Shown one piece after another: positions 8,362 to 18,400 of a stretch of DNA of 64,000 nucleotides (position 1 is its first letter; every line of letters begins with the position of its first letter). Origin of the DNA: an uncultured Gammaproteobacteria bacterium (lineage in GTDB: Bacteria > Pseudomonadota > Gammaproteobacteria > UBA6429 > Thiohalophilaceae); contig CALBTB010000013.1 in the NCBI GenBank assembly GCA_937967995.1, forward strand, positions 1 to 64,000, written 5' to 3'. Under the pieces are notes generated by a model. The model was not told the origin of the DNA, did not search any database, and worked only from the letters and a program-made list of their open reading frames with translations. The position numbers were made by a program, and so were the translations under genes.

Positions 8362-9150
8362 TTAATTTTTCTCTTTTGATAACTCGATGATGCGCTCGTT
8401 GCTCGACACGATCGTGCGCGCCATATCGGCGATGGTTTTCTGAACGATGTCCGGGCGGGTATCCAGGATGCTGCGAAAGTTTTCCTTGGTGGCCACGAGC
8501 GTGTCACAGTCACTGGTGGCTACAATTGTGGCGTTACGTTTTGTATTGGTCAGTGCAGCAATGGCACCAAAAATTTCATCTTTATGAATTTCGCCAACTT
8601 CCTCGCCATTACTCATGACACTGGCCGTGCCATTCAGAAGCGTGAAGACTTCATCGCCCTCCGTACCTTCTTCAATGATCACATCGCCTTTTTTATATTC
8701 CCGAAACTCAGGCAGGTAGTCGGTATCCTGGCGACTGAAATGGCACACGAGTAACTGGTAATTTTGTATCAGGCAGGATAAGTAGCGGTTCCAGAGCTTA
8801 AATTTATTCTCATCGGCGGCGATGGCTGCCAGAAATGCCTGTCCATCGTATTCATCGACAATGGCTGGAAAGTCGGTGTCGTACGAGGTGATTTTGTCGT
8901 ATGCGATACCATCTGCGTGCAGGAGATCCCCTTTCTCATGTATCACGATGAGTTGCCCGTCAAAGGATTCGAACACGTCACCTTCTGTGACGAGGTATAT
9001 TTTTCCCGGTTGTGGCTCGAATTTGCTTTGTGCATGAATGCGGGTGCCACTCACTGTCACTTCACAATTTTTCAGGAGTTCCGGCACCAGTGACTGGCAT
9101 TCCTGCCATAAATTTAAACATTGTTCTGGGACTTCCAGGTTGTGATACAT
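8362..9150 (-). CDS. Cyclic-nucleotide-binding domain protein
   Basis: A 262-residue soluble protein. Residues 145-240 form a cyclic-nucleotide-binding beta-roll (YKKGDVIIEEGTEGDEVFTL, then GEIHKDEIFGAIAALTNTKR and NATIVATSDCDTLVA). The phosphate-binding cassette keeps the Arg (TKRNATIVA), but the usual FGE is replaced by FGA, so the ligand may be weak or altered. The N-terminal half looks like a second, more degenerate beta-roll (GKIYLVTEGDVFESFDGQLI). There is no helix-turn-helix, so this is not a CRP/FNR-type DNA-binding regulator. It more likely acts through protein contacts. It lies upstream of the copper-oxidase-like gene on the same strand with a 132-base gap. Confidence 0.85.
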   Translation of the reverse strand: MYHNLEVPEQCLNLWQECQSLVPELLKNCEVTVSGTRIHAQSKFEPQPGKIYLVTEGDVFESFDGQLIVIHEKGDLLHADGIAYDKITSYDTDFPAIVDEYDGQAFLAAIAADENKFKLWNRYLSCLIQNYQLLVCHFSRQDTDYLPEFREYKKGDVIIEEGTEGDEVFTLLNGTASVMSNGEEVGEIHKDEIFGAIAALTNTKRNATIVATSDCDTLVATKENFRSILDTRPDIVQKTIADMARTIVSSNERIIELSKEKN

Positions 9151-9310
9151 GGTCTCGATTCTCGTTTTTTATGGTTTCTGAGCCTGTATTATATCGATTG
9201 CCGCTTGCCTGCCTATTGAGTGATTCCGGCCTGCTTCATGGTAGCAAATTCAATGGGGCTATCCACCACAAATATTATGGGCGATTTCACAACTCTTCAC
9301 TTTCCCGGCA

Positions 9311-9337
9311 TCAATCCTGAGTAATTTCGGCCGATAT
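9311..9337 (+). promoter_or_regulatory. Sigma-28-like promoter for diguanylate cyclase
   Basis: TCAA at 9311-9314, 15 bases, then GCCGATAT at 9330-9337, compared with the FliA consensus TAAA-N15-GCCGATAA. The spacing is exact, with one mismatch in each element. The site is 46 bases before the GGDEF gene at 9383. It is weaker evidence than the site at 2788. Confidence 0.4.
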
Positions 9338-9382
9338 TATCAGGAGTACATCGACCAGTGGCTGTTATCCCGGGCCCCAGAT

Positions 9383-10621
9383 ATGAGCAATACAGCAAGT
9401 CCTGCCCACCAGGACCCAGACATTGAAGAGAAAGTCTTCGCCGAAAAGATACGTTTATTGTATGGAAATCAAGAACGTAGCTACATCCTTTCCCTGGCGG
9501 CGGCAGCGGCACTCAGTGTTATGGCGCTACAAAATGATGCTCGAATTCTCGGTATAGTCTGGTGGTGCGTGTTTTTTATTGTCGCGACCGCTCGTTACCT
9601 GGTCAGTCGGCGCTATAAATCAGAGCCACGGGGCATTAGCGACGCCAAACGCTGGGCAAGATATTTCACAATAGGTGCTACAACCGCGGGAATAATCTGG
9701 GGTATCGGTTCCATTGCGGTGGTATACCAGGTTCCATTGCTTTACCAGATGCTGATATTGTTCCTGGTTTATGGCATCGGGTCAGCGGCGGTGCCACTTC
9801 TGGGTATGCATGCGCCGGCCATGTTCGGGTTTCAGATTCCGTTGCTGGCGCCGGTGACGATCTGGACCATCCTCAATCTCGATCAAATCAGTGTCCTGAT
9901 TTTCTACATCATGGTGCTGTATATTTCCGGGATTCGTATCAGTCGGCTACAGGTCGAGGGGAGCCTGAATAAATCCCTGTCGTTACAATTCGAAAATGAG
10001 TCGCTAGTGGGCACCCTGAACACGACCAATCAGCAGTTAACCGACGTCAACCGCACATTGAATCAGCTCAGTACGGTCGACAGTCTGACCGGCATCCCCA
10101 ATCGGCGTTTCTATGAAGACCAGCTCGACAAGGAATGGCGCCGTGCTTACCGGGAAAAATGTTGTTTGTCGCTGATTGTCATCGATATCGATTATTTCAA
10201 GGACTTTAACGACAATCTGGGCCATAGCGAAGGCGACCAGTGTCTGCAGAATGTAGCGCAATTACTGCAGGCCGGGCTGCATCGGCCGGCAGATTTCATA
10301 GCGCGTTATGGGGGCGAAGAATTTGTCGTGCTCTTACCTGGCACCAACGCGGCTGGTGCCCTGACCCTGGCCTACCAGCTTCGTAAAGCCCTGCACGAGG
10401 CGGCGATACCCCATCCCTGTTCACCGATTGCCGATCACGTGACAGCCAGCTTTGGTGTGAGTGGTATCGTGCCTACGGACGATATGACACCTGAAAGTCT
10501 GTTTCGACTTGCTGACAGAGCCCTGTATGACGCCAAGTCCCAGGGGCGTGACCAGGTCGTGTTAAAGGTCATGGACCAGCGTTGTGACGTTCCGGCCAAC
10601 CAGGTGCGCAGTGGCGAATAA
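9383..10621 (+). CDS. Membrane diguanylate cyclase (GGDEF)
   Basis: A 412-residue protein. Residues 35-200 contain about six hydrophobic membrane segments of the MASE type, a short coiled coil follows (about 205-235), and a GGDEF domain occupies about 240-405. The active-site loop is GGEEF at residues 310-314, and an RxxD inhibitory site (RPAD, 301-304) sits at the canonical distance upstream. The enzyme is therefore predicted to make cyclic di-GMP from two GTP and to be product-inhibited. The membrane part is probably the sensor; the signal is unknown. The sigma-28-like site upstream would couple its expression to motility. Confidence 0.93.
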   Translation: MSNTASPAHQDPDIEEKVFAEKIRLLYGNQERSYILSLAAAAALSVMALQNDARILGIVWWCVFFIVATARYLVSRRYKSEPRGISDAKRWARYFTIGATTAGIIWGIGSIAVVYQVPLLYQMLILFLVYGIGSAAVPLLGMHAPAMFGFQIPLLAPVTIWTILNLDQISVLIFYIMVLYISGIRISRLQVEGSLNKSLSLQFENESLVGTLNTTNQQLTDVNRTLNQLSTVDSLTGIPNRRFYEDQLDKEWRRAYREKCCLSLIVIDIDYFKDFNDNLGHSEGDQCLQNVAQLLQAGLHRPADFIARYGGEEFVVLLPGTNAAGALTLAYQLRKALHEAAIPHPCSPIADHVTASFGVSGIVPTDDMTPESLFRLADRALYDAKSQGRDQVVLKVMDQRCDVPANQVRSGE

Positions 10622-10696
10622 GCCTGTAGTGAGATTATTCAATAAAAACAATTAGATACGACTTCTGCCAGTCAATTTTTAAATATTAGCCAATAC

Positions 10697-10705
10697 TGAT
10701 ATACT
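10697..10705 (+). promoter_or_regulatory. Extended -10 promoter for fbp
   Basis: TG-A-TATACT at 10697-10705 is an extended -10 element in an AT-rich stretch; the -35 region (TTTTAA at 10677-10682, 17-base spacing) is poor, as is usual for extended -10 promoters. Transcription would begin near 10712, about 76 bases before the fbp start. Confidence 0.4.
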
Positions 10706-10787
10706 TCCCCGCACAAAATTTATGGCGGCAGCCGTCTGGCTTCAGATGTCTGCCAGTTTTTTGCCTCAGTATTTCGGAGTAGTCAGC

Positions 10788-11822
10788 ATGCAAGACGGTC
10801 GAACTTCCATCACACAGTTCATCATCGAAGAACAGCGTCATATTGAAAACGCCACCGGTGATTTTACTTCCTTACTAAACGACGTCGTCACGGCCTGTAA
10901 AGTGATTTCCAACCTGGTCAACCAGGGTGAACTGGTCGGTATTCTGGGTGCCGCCGGCTCGGAAAACGTGCAGGGTGAAGAACAGAAAAAAATGGACATC
11001 ATCACGAACGACGTATTCCTGCAAACCAACCAATGGGCCGGCCACCTTGCCGCCATGGCATCGGAAGAAATGGATGATATCTACCAGATTCCCGCCCAGT
11101 ATCCAAAAGGCAAATACCTGCTGACGTTTGATCCGCTGGATGGATCATCCAATATGGATGTGAATGTATCAGTTGGTACCATCTTTTCCATTTTGCGTTG
11201 TAAGGGCGATTGCCAGAATCCGACAGCGGAAGATTTTCTGCAACCAGGCACCGAACAGGTTTGTGCCGGTTACACATTGTACGGCCCGTCAACCATGATG
11301 GTGTTGACGACCGGTAACGGCGTAAACGGCTTCACGCTGGATCAGAATATTGGTGAATTTATTCTTACCCATCCAAATATGACAATACCGGCAGATACAC
11401 GTGAGTTCGCTATTAATGCATCAAACTCACGCTTCTGGGAAAAACCGGTACAGCGTTACGTGGATGAATGTCTTGCCGGTAAAACCGGTCCACGTGGTGA
11501 AGACTTCAACATGCGCTGGGTTGCCTCGATGGTGGCGGAAGTCCATCGTATCCTGACCCGTGGCGGTATATTCATGTACCCGCTGGATGAAAAAATGAAA
11601 GCCAAGGGAGCCGAAGGTAAGTTACGCTTATTATATGAGGCCAATCCAATGTCGTTTATTGTTGAACAGGCCGGCGGTGCCAGCTCGACGGGACGCCAGC
11701 GAATTATGGAATTGCAGCCACATCATCTTCACCAACGCGTCCCGGTTGTGCTGGGATCAAAAAATGAAGTTGAACGTGTGGTGGAATACCACAAGGAGTC
11801 TGATACAGACGCCGCAGCGTAA
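10788..11822 (+). CDS. fbp: Fructose-1,6-bisphosphatase class I
   Basis: A 344-residue enzyme that hydrolyses fructose 1,6-bisphosphate to fructose 6-phosphate, a key step of gluconeogenesis and also of the Calvin and some formaldehyde-fixing cycles. The metal-binding signature FDPLDGSSNMDVN begins at residue 114, the N-terminus MQDGRTSITQFIIEEQRH is typical, and the C-terminal substrate-binding part (RGGIFMYPLDEKMKAKGAEG, AGGASSTGRQRIMEL) is complete. The ATG at 10788 is chosen because GGAG lies eight bases upstream and the extra 22 residues of a longer frame are not conserved. The gene stands alone between a promoter and a terminator. The class I aldolase gene fbaB is in the same window, but 50 kb away. 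Confidence 0.97.
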   Translation: MQDGRTSITQFIIEEQRHIENATGDFTSLLNDVVTACKVISNLVNQGELVGILGAAGSENVQGEEQKKMDIITNDVFLQTNQWAGHLAAMASEEMDDIYQIPAQYPKGKYLLTFDPLDGSSNMDVNVSVGTIFSILRCKGDCQNPTAEDFLQPGTEQVCAGYTLYGPSTMMVLTTGNGVNGFTLDQNIGEFILTHPNMTIPADTREFAINASNSRFWEKPVQRYVDECLAGKTGPRGEDFNMRWVASMVAEVHRILTRGGIFMYPLDEKMKAKGAEGKLRLLYEANPMSFIVEQAGGASSTGRQRIMELQPHHLHQRVPVVLGSKNEVERVVEYHKESDTDAAA

Positions 11823-11851
11823 TCTCAGACTAATCAAGAAAGTTTTAAAAG

Positions 11852-11884
11852 CCCGGGACAGGTCTACTGTACCGGGTTTTTATT
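11852..11884 (+). terminator. Rho-independent terminator after fbp
   Basis: A hairpin with arms CCCGG-G-ACAG and CTGT-A-CCGGG around a five-base loop is followed at once by TTTTTATTT. It starts 30 bases after the fbp stop codon. Confidence 0.85.
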
Positions 11885-12053
11885 TGGCCAGTTAATACAG
11901 ATTCGGTCTGGAAAGACTATAGTTTAAGCAGGCTTTATTGAAGACAATTTATGCAGCCTGTGCCAGATTAACCCCGTTACTGGTAGTGTAAGCTTGGAAG
12001 TTATGCCAATTTGTGGCAGATTTCGATTCAGGGTGACCTGGGAGAGACAAACC

Positions 12054-13415
12054 GTGAAGCACAAATTTCAAATACTCTGGACTTTCTTTTTCATCATTTT
12101 ACTGGCCAGTTGCTCAAGTCTGAGGCAGGCGCAACTGGGATCAGACGATCCTGATAAAGCCATTGCGGAAGTAGACCAGGTCATGCAGGCGGCATACCAG
12201 GACCAGGTCGACGTACTTGCCGATGAGCAGTTCAACAAGGGCAAAAATTTTCTTGATGAAGCCCGGCGGGGAACAAAACAGGGTGATCTGAAAGAAACCA
12301 TTCTCTCCAATGCGGCCATTGCCAAAGCCCTGTTTGATGACGCGACTGAAACAGCAAAATCCCGCCGCGACATAGCGTCTCGTATTCTCGAGGCCAGGGC
12401 CTCTGCGTTATCAGCCGGTGTTCGAAAAAGCGATGTACTGGTAAAACGGCTGCAGAACATTGACGAAGATCTGAAGAGTGAAACCAAACAGTTCAGCCGT
12501 GCATTAGCGCCAAAAGAGTTTTCCAACTTTCAGAAAAAATATTTAGCACTGGAAGTCAGTGCCGTTCAGCACAGGGAACTGGGTGCAGCGAAACAGGCTA
12601 TTAAACAGGCGCGCGATGATGATGCCGATGACCTGGCATCTGATTCGTTAAAAACAGCGGCACTGGATTATGAAACCGCAATGAACATGATTGCGCAAAG
12701 TCCGAGAAGCCCGGATTTATATAAAAAGAGTGTCGATGAGGCGTTAGCCAGTGTGACACAGCTGGTGGATGTGATGAACGTCATTAAAGGTGCCAAAGGC
12801 ACACCGGAACACATCGCCGTGCAAATCGTAAAACAGAAGCGTGCATTGGGCGAACTGACAAGCAGCGTTGGCAAGTTACAGGAAAACCTGGAGACGACCA
12901 AGAAATCGCTCGAGGAAAAAGAAGGCAAGCTCAAGCAGACGGAAGACGTTCTTAAAACACAGGAAGAACAACTGGCACAGGCTTCGACACAGGTGCGTTT
13001 TCAGCAGGCCATGGACGAAGCACGAAAAGAAATACCACAAACTGATGCCCTGGTGTATCAGCAGGGTAATCAACTGGTGTTTCGTCTCAAGCGTATGAAT
13101 TTTCCATCAGGTACCGCCGTGATACCGGAGTTTTCGAAATTACTGTTAAATAAAGTCGATACGATTATCAAGAAACTGGATGCCGAAAAAGTGGTAGTGC
13201 AGGGGCATACTGACTCCGTTGGTTCGACGGAGGTAAACAAACGGCTATCAACGGAGCGGGCGACAGCGGTGGCGAATTATCTGTTTTCACTGAAAGGTGG
13301 TTATAAGATTCAATATGCCGGCTTTGGTGAGGGTTATCCCATCGCTTCCAATGAAACGGCAGAAGGTCGCGCCACAAATCGACGTGTGGACCTGGTGGTA
13401 TCGGTTAAACAATAA
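12054..13415 (+). CDS. OmpA-family lipoprotein with DUF4398-type helical region
   Basis: A 453-residue lipoprotein starting at GTG 12054, with GGAG nine bases upstream; the longer frame to 11994 lacks conservation. A signal sequence ends in a lipobox (IILLASC). Residues 30-320 are helical and charged, resembling DUF4398 and ending in a coiled coil (ENLETTKKSLEEKEGKLKQT). Residues 330-450 form an OmpA C-terminal domain that binds peptidoglycan, with the core VVVQGHTDSVGSTEVNKRLS and NRRVDLVV. The protein likely links the outer membrane to the cell wall. It is followed after 27 bases by a small membrane protein gene with a good ribosome binding site, probably in the same operon. Confidence 0.92.
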   Translation: MKHKFQILWTFFFIILLASCSSLRQAQLGSDDPDKAIAEVDQVMQAAYQDQVDVLADEQFNKGKNFLDEARRGTKQGDLKETILSNAAIAKALFDDATETAKSRRDIASRILEARASALSAGVRKSDVLVKRLQNIDEDLKSETKQFSRALAPKEFSNFQKKYLALEVSAVQHRELGAAKQAIKQARDDDADDLASDSLKTAALDYETAMNMIAQSPRSPDLYKKSVDEALASVTQLVDVMNVIKGAKGTPEHIAVQIVKQKRALGELTSSVGKLQENLETTKKSLEEKEGKLKQTEDVLKTQEEQLAQASTQVRFQQAMDEARKEIPQTDALVYQQGNQLVFRLKRMNFPSGTAVIPEFSKLLLNKVDTIIKKLDAEKVVVQGHTDSVGSTEVNKRLSTERATAVANYLFSLKGGYKIQYAGFGEGYPIASNETAEGRATNRRVDLVVSVKQ

Positions 13416-13442
13416 AATACGAATAATATATAAGGAGAAGTC

Positions 13443-13925
13443 ATGAGCAACCAATATGCACCACCCCAATCTGATGTGGCCGATGTCAACAGACAGAATA
13501 CAAGTGGTCTGACTTCAACCATGATTGATGCGATGCGCGGGACCAAGCCGTGGGTCCTGCTAATAGGTATTGTATTGATTATTTCCGCGGTATTTATGGT
13601 TCTGGGTACGTTTGGCATGTTCATGGCCGGCACGCTTGGACTTGGTACACAGGGGCCGGAGGCAGCCGCCATGCTGGGCGTGGGTGGCATGTATGCCCTG
13701 ATGAGCCTTATCTACATTCTGATGGGGGTTTATTTATTCAAGTACAGTTCCGCAATCGGTCGTCTGCTGCAATCATCCAGCGTTATGGATATGGAAGATG
13801 CCCTGCATTCGCAGCGCAAATTCTGGAAAGTGGCCGGTGTGATTACCGCCATTATGCTGGTATTGATGGTTCTCGGCATTATTGCGGCTATCGCGATACC
13901 GATACTTACCATGTCAAGCATTTAA
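13443..13925 (+). CDS. DUF5362-type inner membrane protein
   Basis: A 160-residue membrane protein with four predicted transmembrane segments (about 38-62, 75-103 split by glycine-rich turns, and 128-155). The N-terminal 30 residues are polar and start MSNQYAPPQSDV, a layout found in DUF5362-type proteins. AAGGAGA just upstream supports the start. The function is unknown. It follows the OmpA-type lipoprotein gene closely. Confidence 0.75.
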   Translation: MSNQYAPPQSDVADVNRQNTSGLTSTMIDAMRGTKPWVLLIGIVLIISAVFMVLGTFGMFMAGTLGLGTQGPEAAAMLGVGGMYALMSLIYILMGVYLFKYSSAIGRLLQSSSVMDMEDALHSQRKFWKVAGVITAIMLVLMVLGIIAAIAIPILTMSSI

Positions 13926-14086
13926 CTGTCCTGTCGTCTGCTCGTCATACTAACATCATGTAATATATGAGTTTTATGTGCCGGGTTAAGTTATCCCGTC
14001 CAAATGTCGTTAACATAGACATACTACTGATATAGCACAGCAAAATCGGGGGCAGACTGTGATATTGGTGCACAGCCGGTTCATCC

Positions 14087-15208
14087 ATGTCGGATAAAAT
14101 CTATAGCGCGGAAAACAACAGGAATCCCCGCTTCCTGGCGATATTCCTCATTACTACGGTGATCGGTGTTCTGGTGATCACCGCTGCCATTTTTCGCGCC
14201 TCGCAGGAACTGGAAATTATTCATGAAGCACAAACCATGCACAACATGGTGGATGCCTTACTTGGGAAGAAACGCATTGAGCAGCTTATCCAGGGCGAAG
14301 TAAAACCAGATATACAACATGAGCGACATGGTCTGTATTTTTATGTTCTTTCCGGCAAACAGGTAACACCGTTACATGAAGAAGCCGGCTTAATACAAAG
14401 CCTGTTTGCAGACAGGGAGTTGCAGCCACTTACAGATCAGGGTAACGGTGGTTATATTGATGTACAGGGGCGAATACTGACCTGGACAATACTCCCTGCC
14501 TCGACGACGATCCAGGATAAGTTACTTGTTATGCATGAGTTCACTGGCCATGGTAATGCCGCTCTGGCATACGTTTATAAACAACGCATCATTATCCCGG
14601 CATTATTCTATATCTGGTTGATGATCTGGGTATCTTTGATTTTTAATCACCTGACTCGAAGAATCAGGCAGCAGCGGGATCAGCTCAGACATATGGCCCT
14701 GCATGATGATCTGACAGGGCTACCCAATCGCAATCTGATGCAGGACAGGTTACTGAAGCTGATTGAAATCAGTAAACGGGAAAAGAAAAAGTTCGCTTTT
14801 TCCATTATTGATCTGGATGGCTTTAAAGCAGTGAATGATCAATATGGTCATGCTTATGGCGACGAGTTATTGAAGAAAACCGCGCAACGGATAAACAAAG
14901 TGCTGCGTGAGTCAGATACAGCCGCCCGGCTTGGTGGTGATGAGTTTACATTGATACTCAGTGATGTTGACGAAAATGAATGGCACTCGGTGTTTATGCG
15001 AATTCTGACTGCGTTAATCGAACCTTATAAATTGTTTGATAGAGAGATAGTCATTAGTGCCAGTATCGGTGTCGCAATATATCCACTGCATGGTGAAGAC
15101 ATTGCGACATTAATGCATAGCGCGGATGGTGCCATGTATCGGAGTAAATCCCAGGGAGGCGGTCTGCAGCTTTGCGAGAATAAGGAAAAACTTGTTTTAT
15201 GCCATTGA
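14087..15208 (+). CDS. Membrane diguanylate cyclase with periplasmic sensor
   Basis: A 373-residue protein. Two membrane helices (about 18-40 and 167-190) enclose a periplasmic region of about 125 residues with no recognised family. A GGDEF domain follows (about 205-365) with GGDEF at residues 283-287 and an RxxD inhibitory site (RESD, 274-277). It should synthesise cyclic di-GMP in response to an unknown periplasmic signal. Its 3' end overlaps the start of the downstream DUF2892 gene by ten bases, suggesting co-translation. It is followed by a convergent GGDEF-EAL gene, so c-di-GMP synthesis and breakdown genes sit back to back. Confidence 0.93.
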   Translation: MSDKIYSAENNRNPRFLAIFLITTVIGVLVITAAIFRASQELEIIHEAQTMHNMVDALLGKKRIEQLIQGEVKPDIQHERHGLYFYVLSGKQVTPLHEEAGLIQSLFADRELQPLTDQGNGGYIDVQGRILTWTILPASTTIQDKLLVMHEFTGHGNAALAYVYKQRIIIPALFYIWLMIWVSLIFNHLTRRIRQQRDQLRHMALHDDLTGLPNRNLMQDRLLKLIEISKREKKKFAFSIIDLDGFKAVNDQYGHAYGDELLKKTAQRINKVLRESDTAARLGGDEFTLILSDVDENEWHSVFMRILTALIEPYKLFDREIVISASIGVAIYPLHGEDIATLMHSADGAMYRSKSQGGGLQLCENKEKLVLCH

Positions 15209-15426
15209 AAGTCAAACGAAACATGAACAACATTGACAGGGGCATTCGCGCCGTTGTCGGGACGTCGCTTTTACTTCTTGGCCCACTCACCGATTTTTTT
15301 ACGACCGATACCCTGTCTGAGGTCATCCTCGGCGTGTTGGGTACCACGGCCGTACTCTCAGCGGTTTTCGCACACTGCTTTCTTTACAAAGTCACGGGAT
15401 TTGATACGACACGCCAGTCAAAATAA
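15199..15426 (+). CDS. DUF2892 small inner membrane protein
   Basis: A 75-residue protein of the YgaP-like DUF2892 type: KRNMNNIDRGIRAVVGTSLL followed by a second hydrophobic segment (SEVILGVLGTTAVLSAVFAH) and a conserved C-terminal CFLYKVTGFDT. The ATG at 15199 keeps the family-typical basic N-terminus and overlaps the upstream GGDEF gene; an internal ATG at 15223 is an alternative. In other genomes such proteins sometimes partner rhodanese domains, but none is present here. Function unknown. Confidence 0.8.
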   Translation: MPLKVKRNMNNIDRGIRAVVGTSLLLLGPLTDFFTTDTLSEVILGVLGTTAVLSAVFAHCFLYKVTGFDTTRQSK

Positions 15427-15444
15427 CTTTTGACCTGTTAATTG

Positions 15445-18400
15445 TCAGCTTGAACGGGGCAGTTTCTGCGGTTGTTGTGACTGGTTCTTCACTATCAGGC
15501 TGTAAAGATCACTCTCTGCAAGTGGTCTTCCGAAAAGATAGCCCTGCGCTATATCACAGTTCTGGCGAGCCAGTATGGCGGCCTGTTCGGGTGTTTCGAC
15601 ACCTTCAGCAACGACCTGCAGTCCAAGACTATGCGCCATGGCAATAATCGCATTTACCAGTTCAAGGTCATGTTCATCATTGGTAATGTCCATGACAAAG
15701 CTTCGATCAATCTTGATTACCTCGAAAGGAAAACGCCGCAAGTAACTCATTGATGAGTAACCGGTACCAAAGTCGTCCATCGCCAGGGTGGCACCTTTCT
15801 GATTCAGGTAGTTGATGGCATTTTCGATATAGGACAAGCCAAGCAGTAAGACACCTTCGGTAATTTCAAACTCCAGATAATTCCAGTCGATGCCACTTTC
15901 CTCAACACTTGTTTCAATAAATTTAATCAGGCCGGGATCACGAAACTGTCGCGGTGACAGGTTGACGGCCATGCTGATGTCACGGTTAAACCGTTGCTGG
16001 CATTCAACCAGCACCCTGAGGGATTCCTTAATGACAAATTCACCGATTGGTACAATCAGACCGGTTTGTTCGGCAACAGGAATAAATTCGTCTGGCCGGA
16101 CCTGGCCCAGCAGCGGGTTATTCCAGCGTAACAATGCTTCTATACCGGTTATGGCACCGGTCTCAATCGAAACCTTGGGCTGAAAATGCAGGTACAATTC
16201 ATTTCTTTCCAGCGCACCGTTCATTTGCTCTTCCAGGTTGAGGCGGCGCGATACGCTGGTATTCATCGCCTTGGTGAAAAACGCAAACATGTTTCGGCCG
16301 CTTTCCTTGGCGTGATACATGGCGGAATCGGCATTGCGTAAAAGGGTCAGTGCATTGTCACCATCATCCGGGTAGATAGATATCCCAATACTGCAGGTCA
16401 GGATTAAGTCACGTTTTTGAATGAAAAAGGCCGTCTTGAAGCAATCAAGAATCTTTTCGGCGATGGGAATGGCAGCGGATGGTTCGTCCAGATTAGAAAG
16501 TAAAACGATAAATTCATCACCGCCAAGCCGGCCGACCGTATCGGTATCCCGTAGCGCATGGCGAATGCGGGTAGAGGCTTCAACAAGCAGAGTATCTCCC
16601 ACATTGTGACCAAGCGTATCATTGATTTTCTTGAAATCATCCAGGTCAATAAACATGACAGCGGTTTTTGTCTGAGTGCGGTCAGACTGGCGAAGCAGGT
16701 GAGAAAGTCGGTCCATCGCCAGGGCGCGGTTAGGAAGATCTGTGAGCGTGTCGTAATGTGCCTGTTTGGCCAGCAGTGCTTCGGCAAGTTTTCTTTCCGT
16801 TACATCATGAACGATAGAGAACAGGAGCTGTCGGTTGTTGCTAAAAATGGGCGTGGAGTAGACTTCCACTTCGCGTTGCTCGCCGTTTGCCAGGCGCTGT
16901 GTAAAGGCGAAGAAATTACGTTTCTCTTCTGTAATCTTGCGTTGTTGCTCCCTGGTAACCTCTGACGGCAGAGCATTGATCTGATCCATTCTCATACCGA
17001 TTAACTGTGAACGATCATAGCCATAATATTCAACAGCTGAACTGTTTGCTTCGACAATTTCACCGTTTTCCGGGTCGATGATGAGTAACACAGATGAATT
17101 TTGCTCAAAGAAATTTCGAAAGCGTGACTCTGTTTCCGCAAGCTCGCGGGTTCTGACCAGTACCTGTTTTTTCAGAATCCGGTTCCAGAATACAGCAAAT
17201 ACGAGTAACAGGATTACCGGAACGATAACGGACAACAGCAGGGTATAGTCAATCTTGTGCTCGAACTGGATAGACATCCAGCGGTTATAAATGGCATTGC
17301 GTTCGTGATGTGGAATCGCGTCGAGGGCTTTTTGTAATATACCAACAAACTCCGGCCAGTCATTTCTTACCGCCATGGTTTGCCGGTTCGTATATTCTGT
17401 TTCACCAGCCACCCTGACGTTATCGATTTTATACTTGCCTATATAATAAGTGGTTGTAACCACATTACCGATAAATACATCAATCTCGCCACGTTCGACC
17501 ATTCGTAATCCATCAGCAGGATTCTCGACGGTAATGAGATTAATGTCAGGATAATCATTGCCGATCCAGTCGTGAATAGCATAACCACGCACCACAGCGA
17601 CACGTTTTCCAATCAGGTTATCCATGCTGCCGATATAGGATACGTCAGTCGAAGCGAAAATACTGATGGGCATTTCTATATAAGGCTCCGTAAACAGCAT
17701 GTATTTTTCCCGTTGCGGGGTACGGGATACCGATGCGACCATATCTGCCTGTTTTGTTTTAATCGCGTCAATAGCCTGCTGCCAGCTCAGGTTCCTGACG
17801 ATTTTTATGTTCACGCCGAGTAGTTTTTCGATTTTATAAATATAATCAAGGGAAATGCCTTCATAACGACCGGAGTCTGTCCTGTATTCGACCGGTGCCC
17901 AGTCCGGATCAAGTACAACCCGAATTTCCTTCTTGTCTGCGAGCCATTGCCATTCCGCCCTGGATAATTTTAGCGGCACATAGTCTGATTTATACAACCA
18001 GCGTTCTTTCAGTATTGAGTGTTCCTTGTTTTCGAAAATAGTGTCGAGTGTTTTTTCGACGGCGCTGTATAAAGCCGGGTGGTGATTATTAACGGCAAAG
18101 TGCAGCCTGAGTTTCCCGATTTCACCGGCGGGTATTTCTCCCACTATTTCCAGATCGCTGATGAGATGCTGGCGCAGGTAATAACCGGCATGTGTCGCAT
18201 TATCGATATAATAATCAGCATCATTTGATCTCAATGCACGGTAAGCAGCATCGATACTGTCTACCAGCACAGGTTGATAGTCAGGGAACTGCGATTGAAA
18301 TATCTGGGTTTGCTGGAAACCGCGTACCAGAACGACACGTTTTTTAACGAGATCAGACAGGGTCCGGACTGACGTTACACCGGTCTGTCCGACAACAACA

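Noticed and set aside
8362..9150. cNMP-binding protein as the FNR/CRP regulator for the boxes found
   Set aside because: It has no helix-turn-helix and no cysteine cluster, so it cannot be a DNA-binding FNR.
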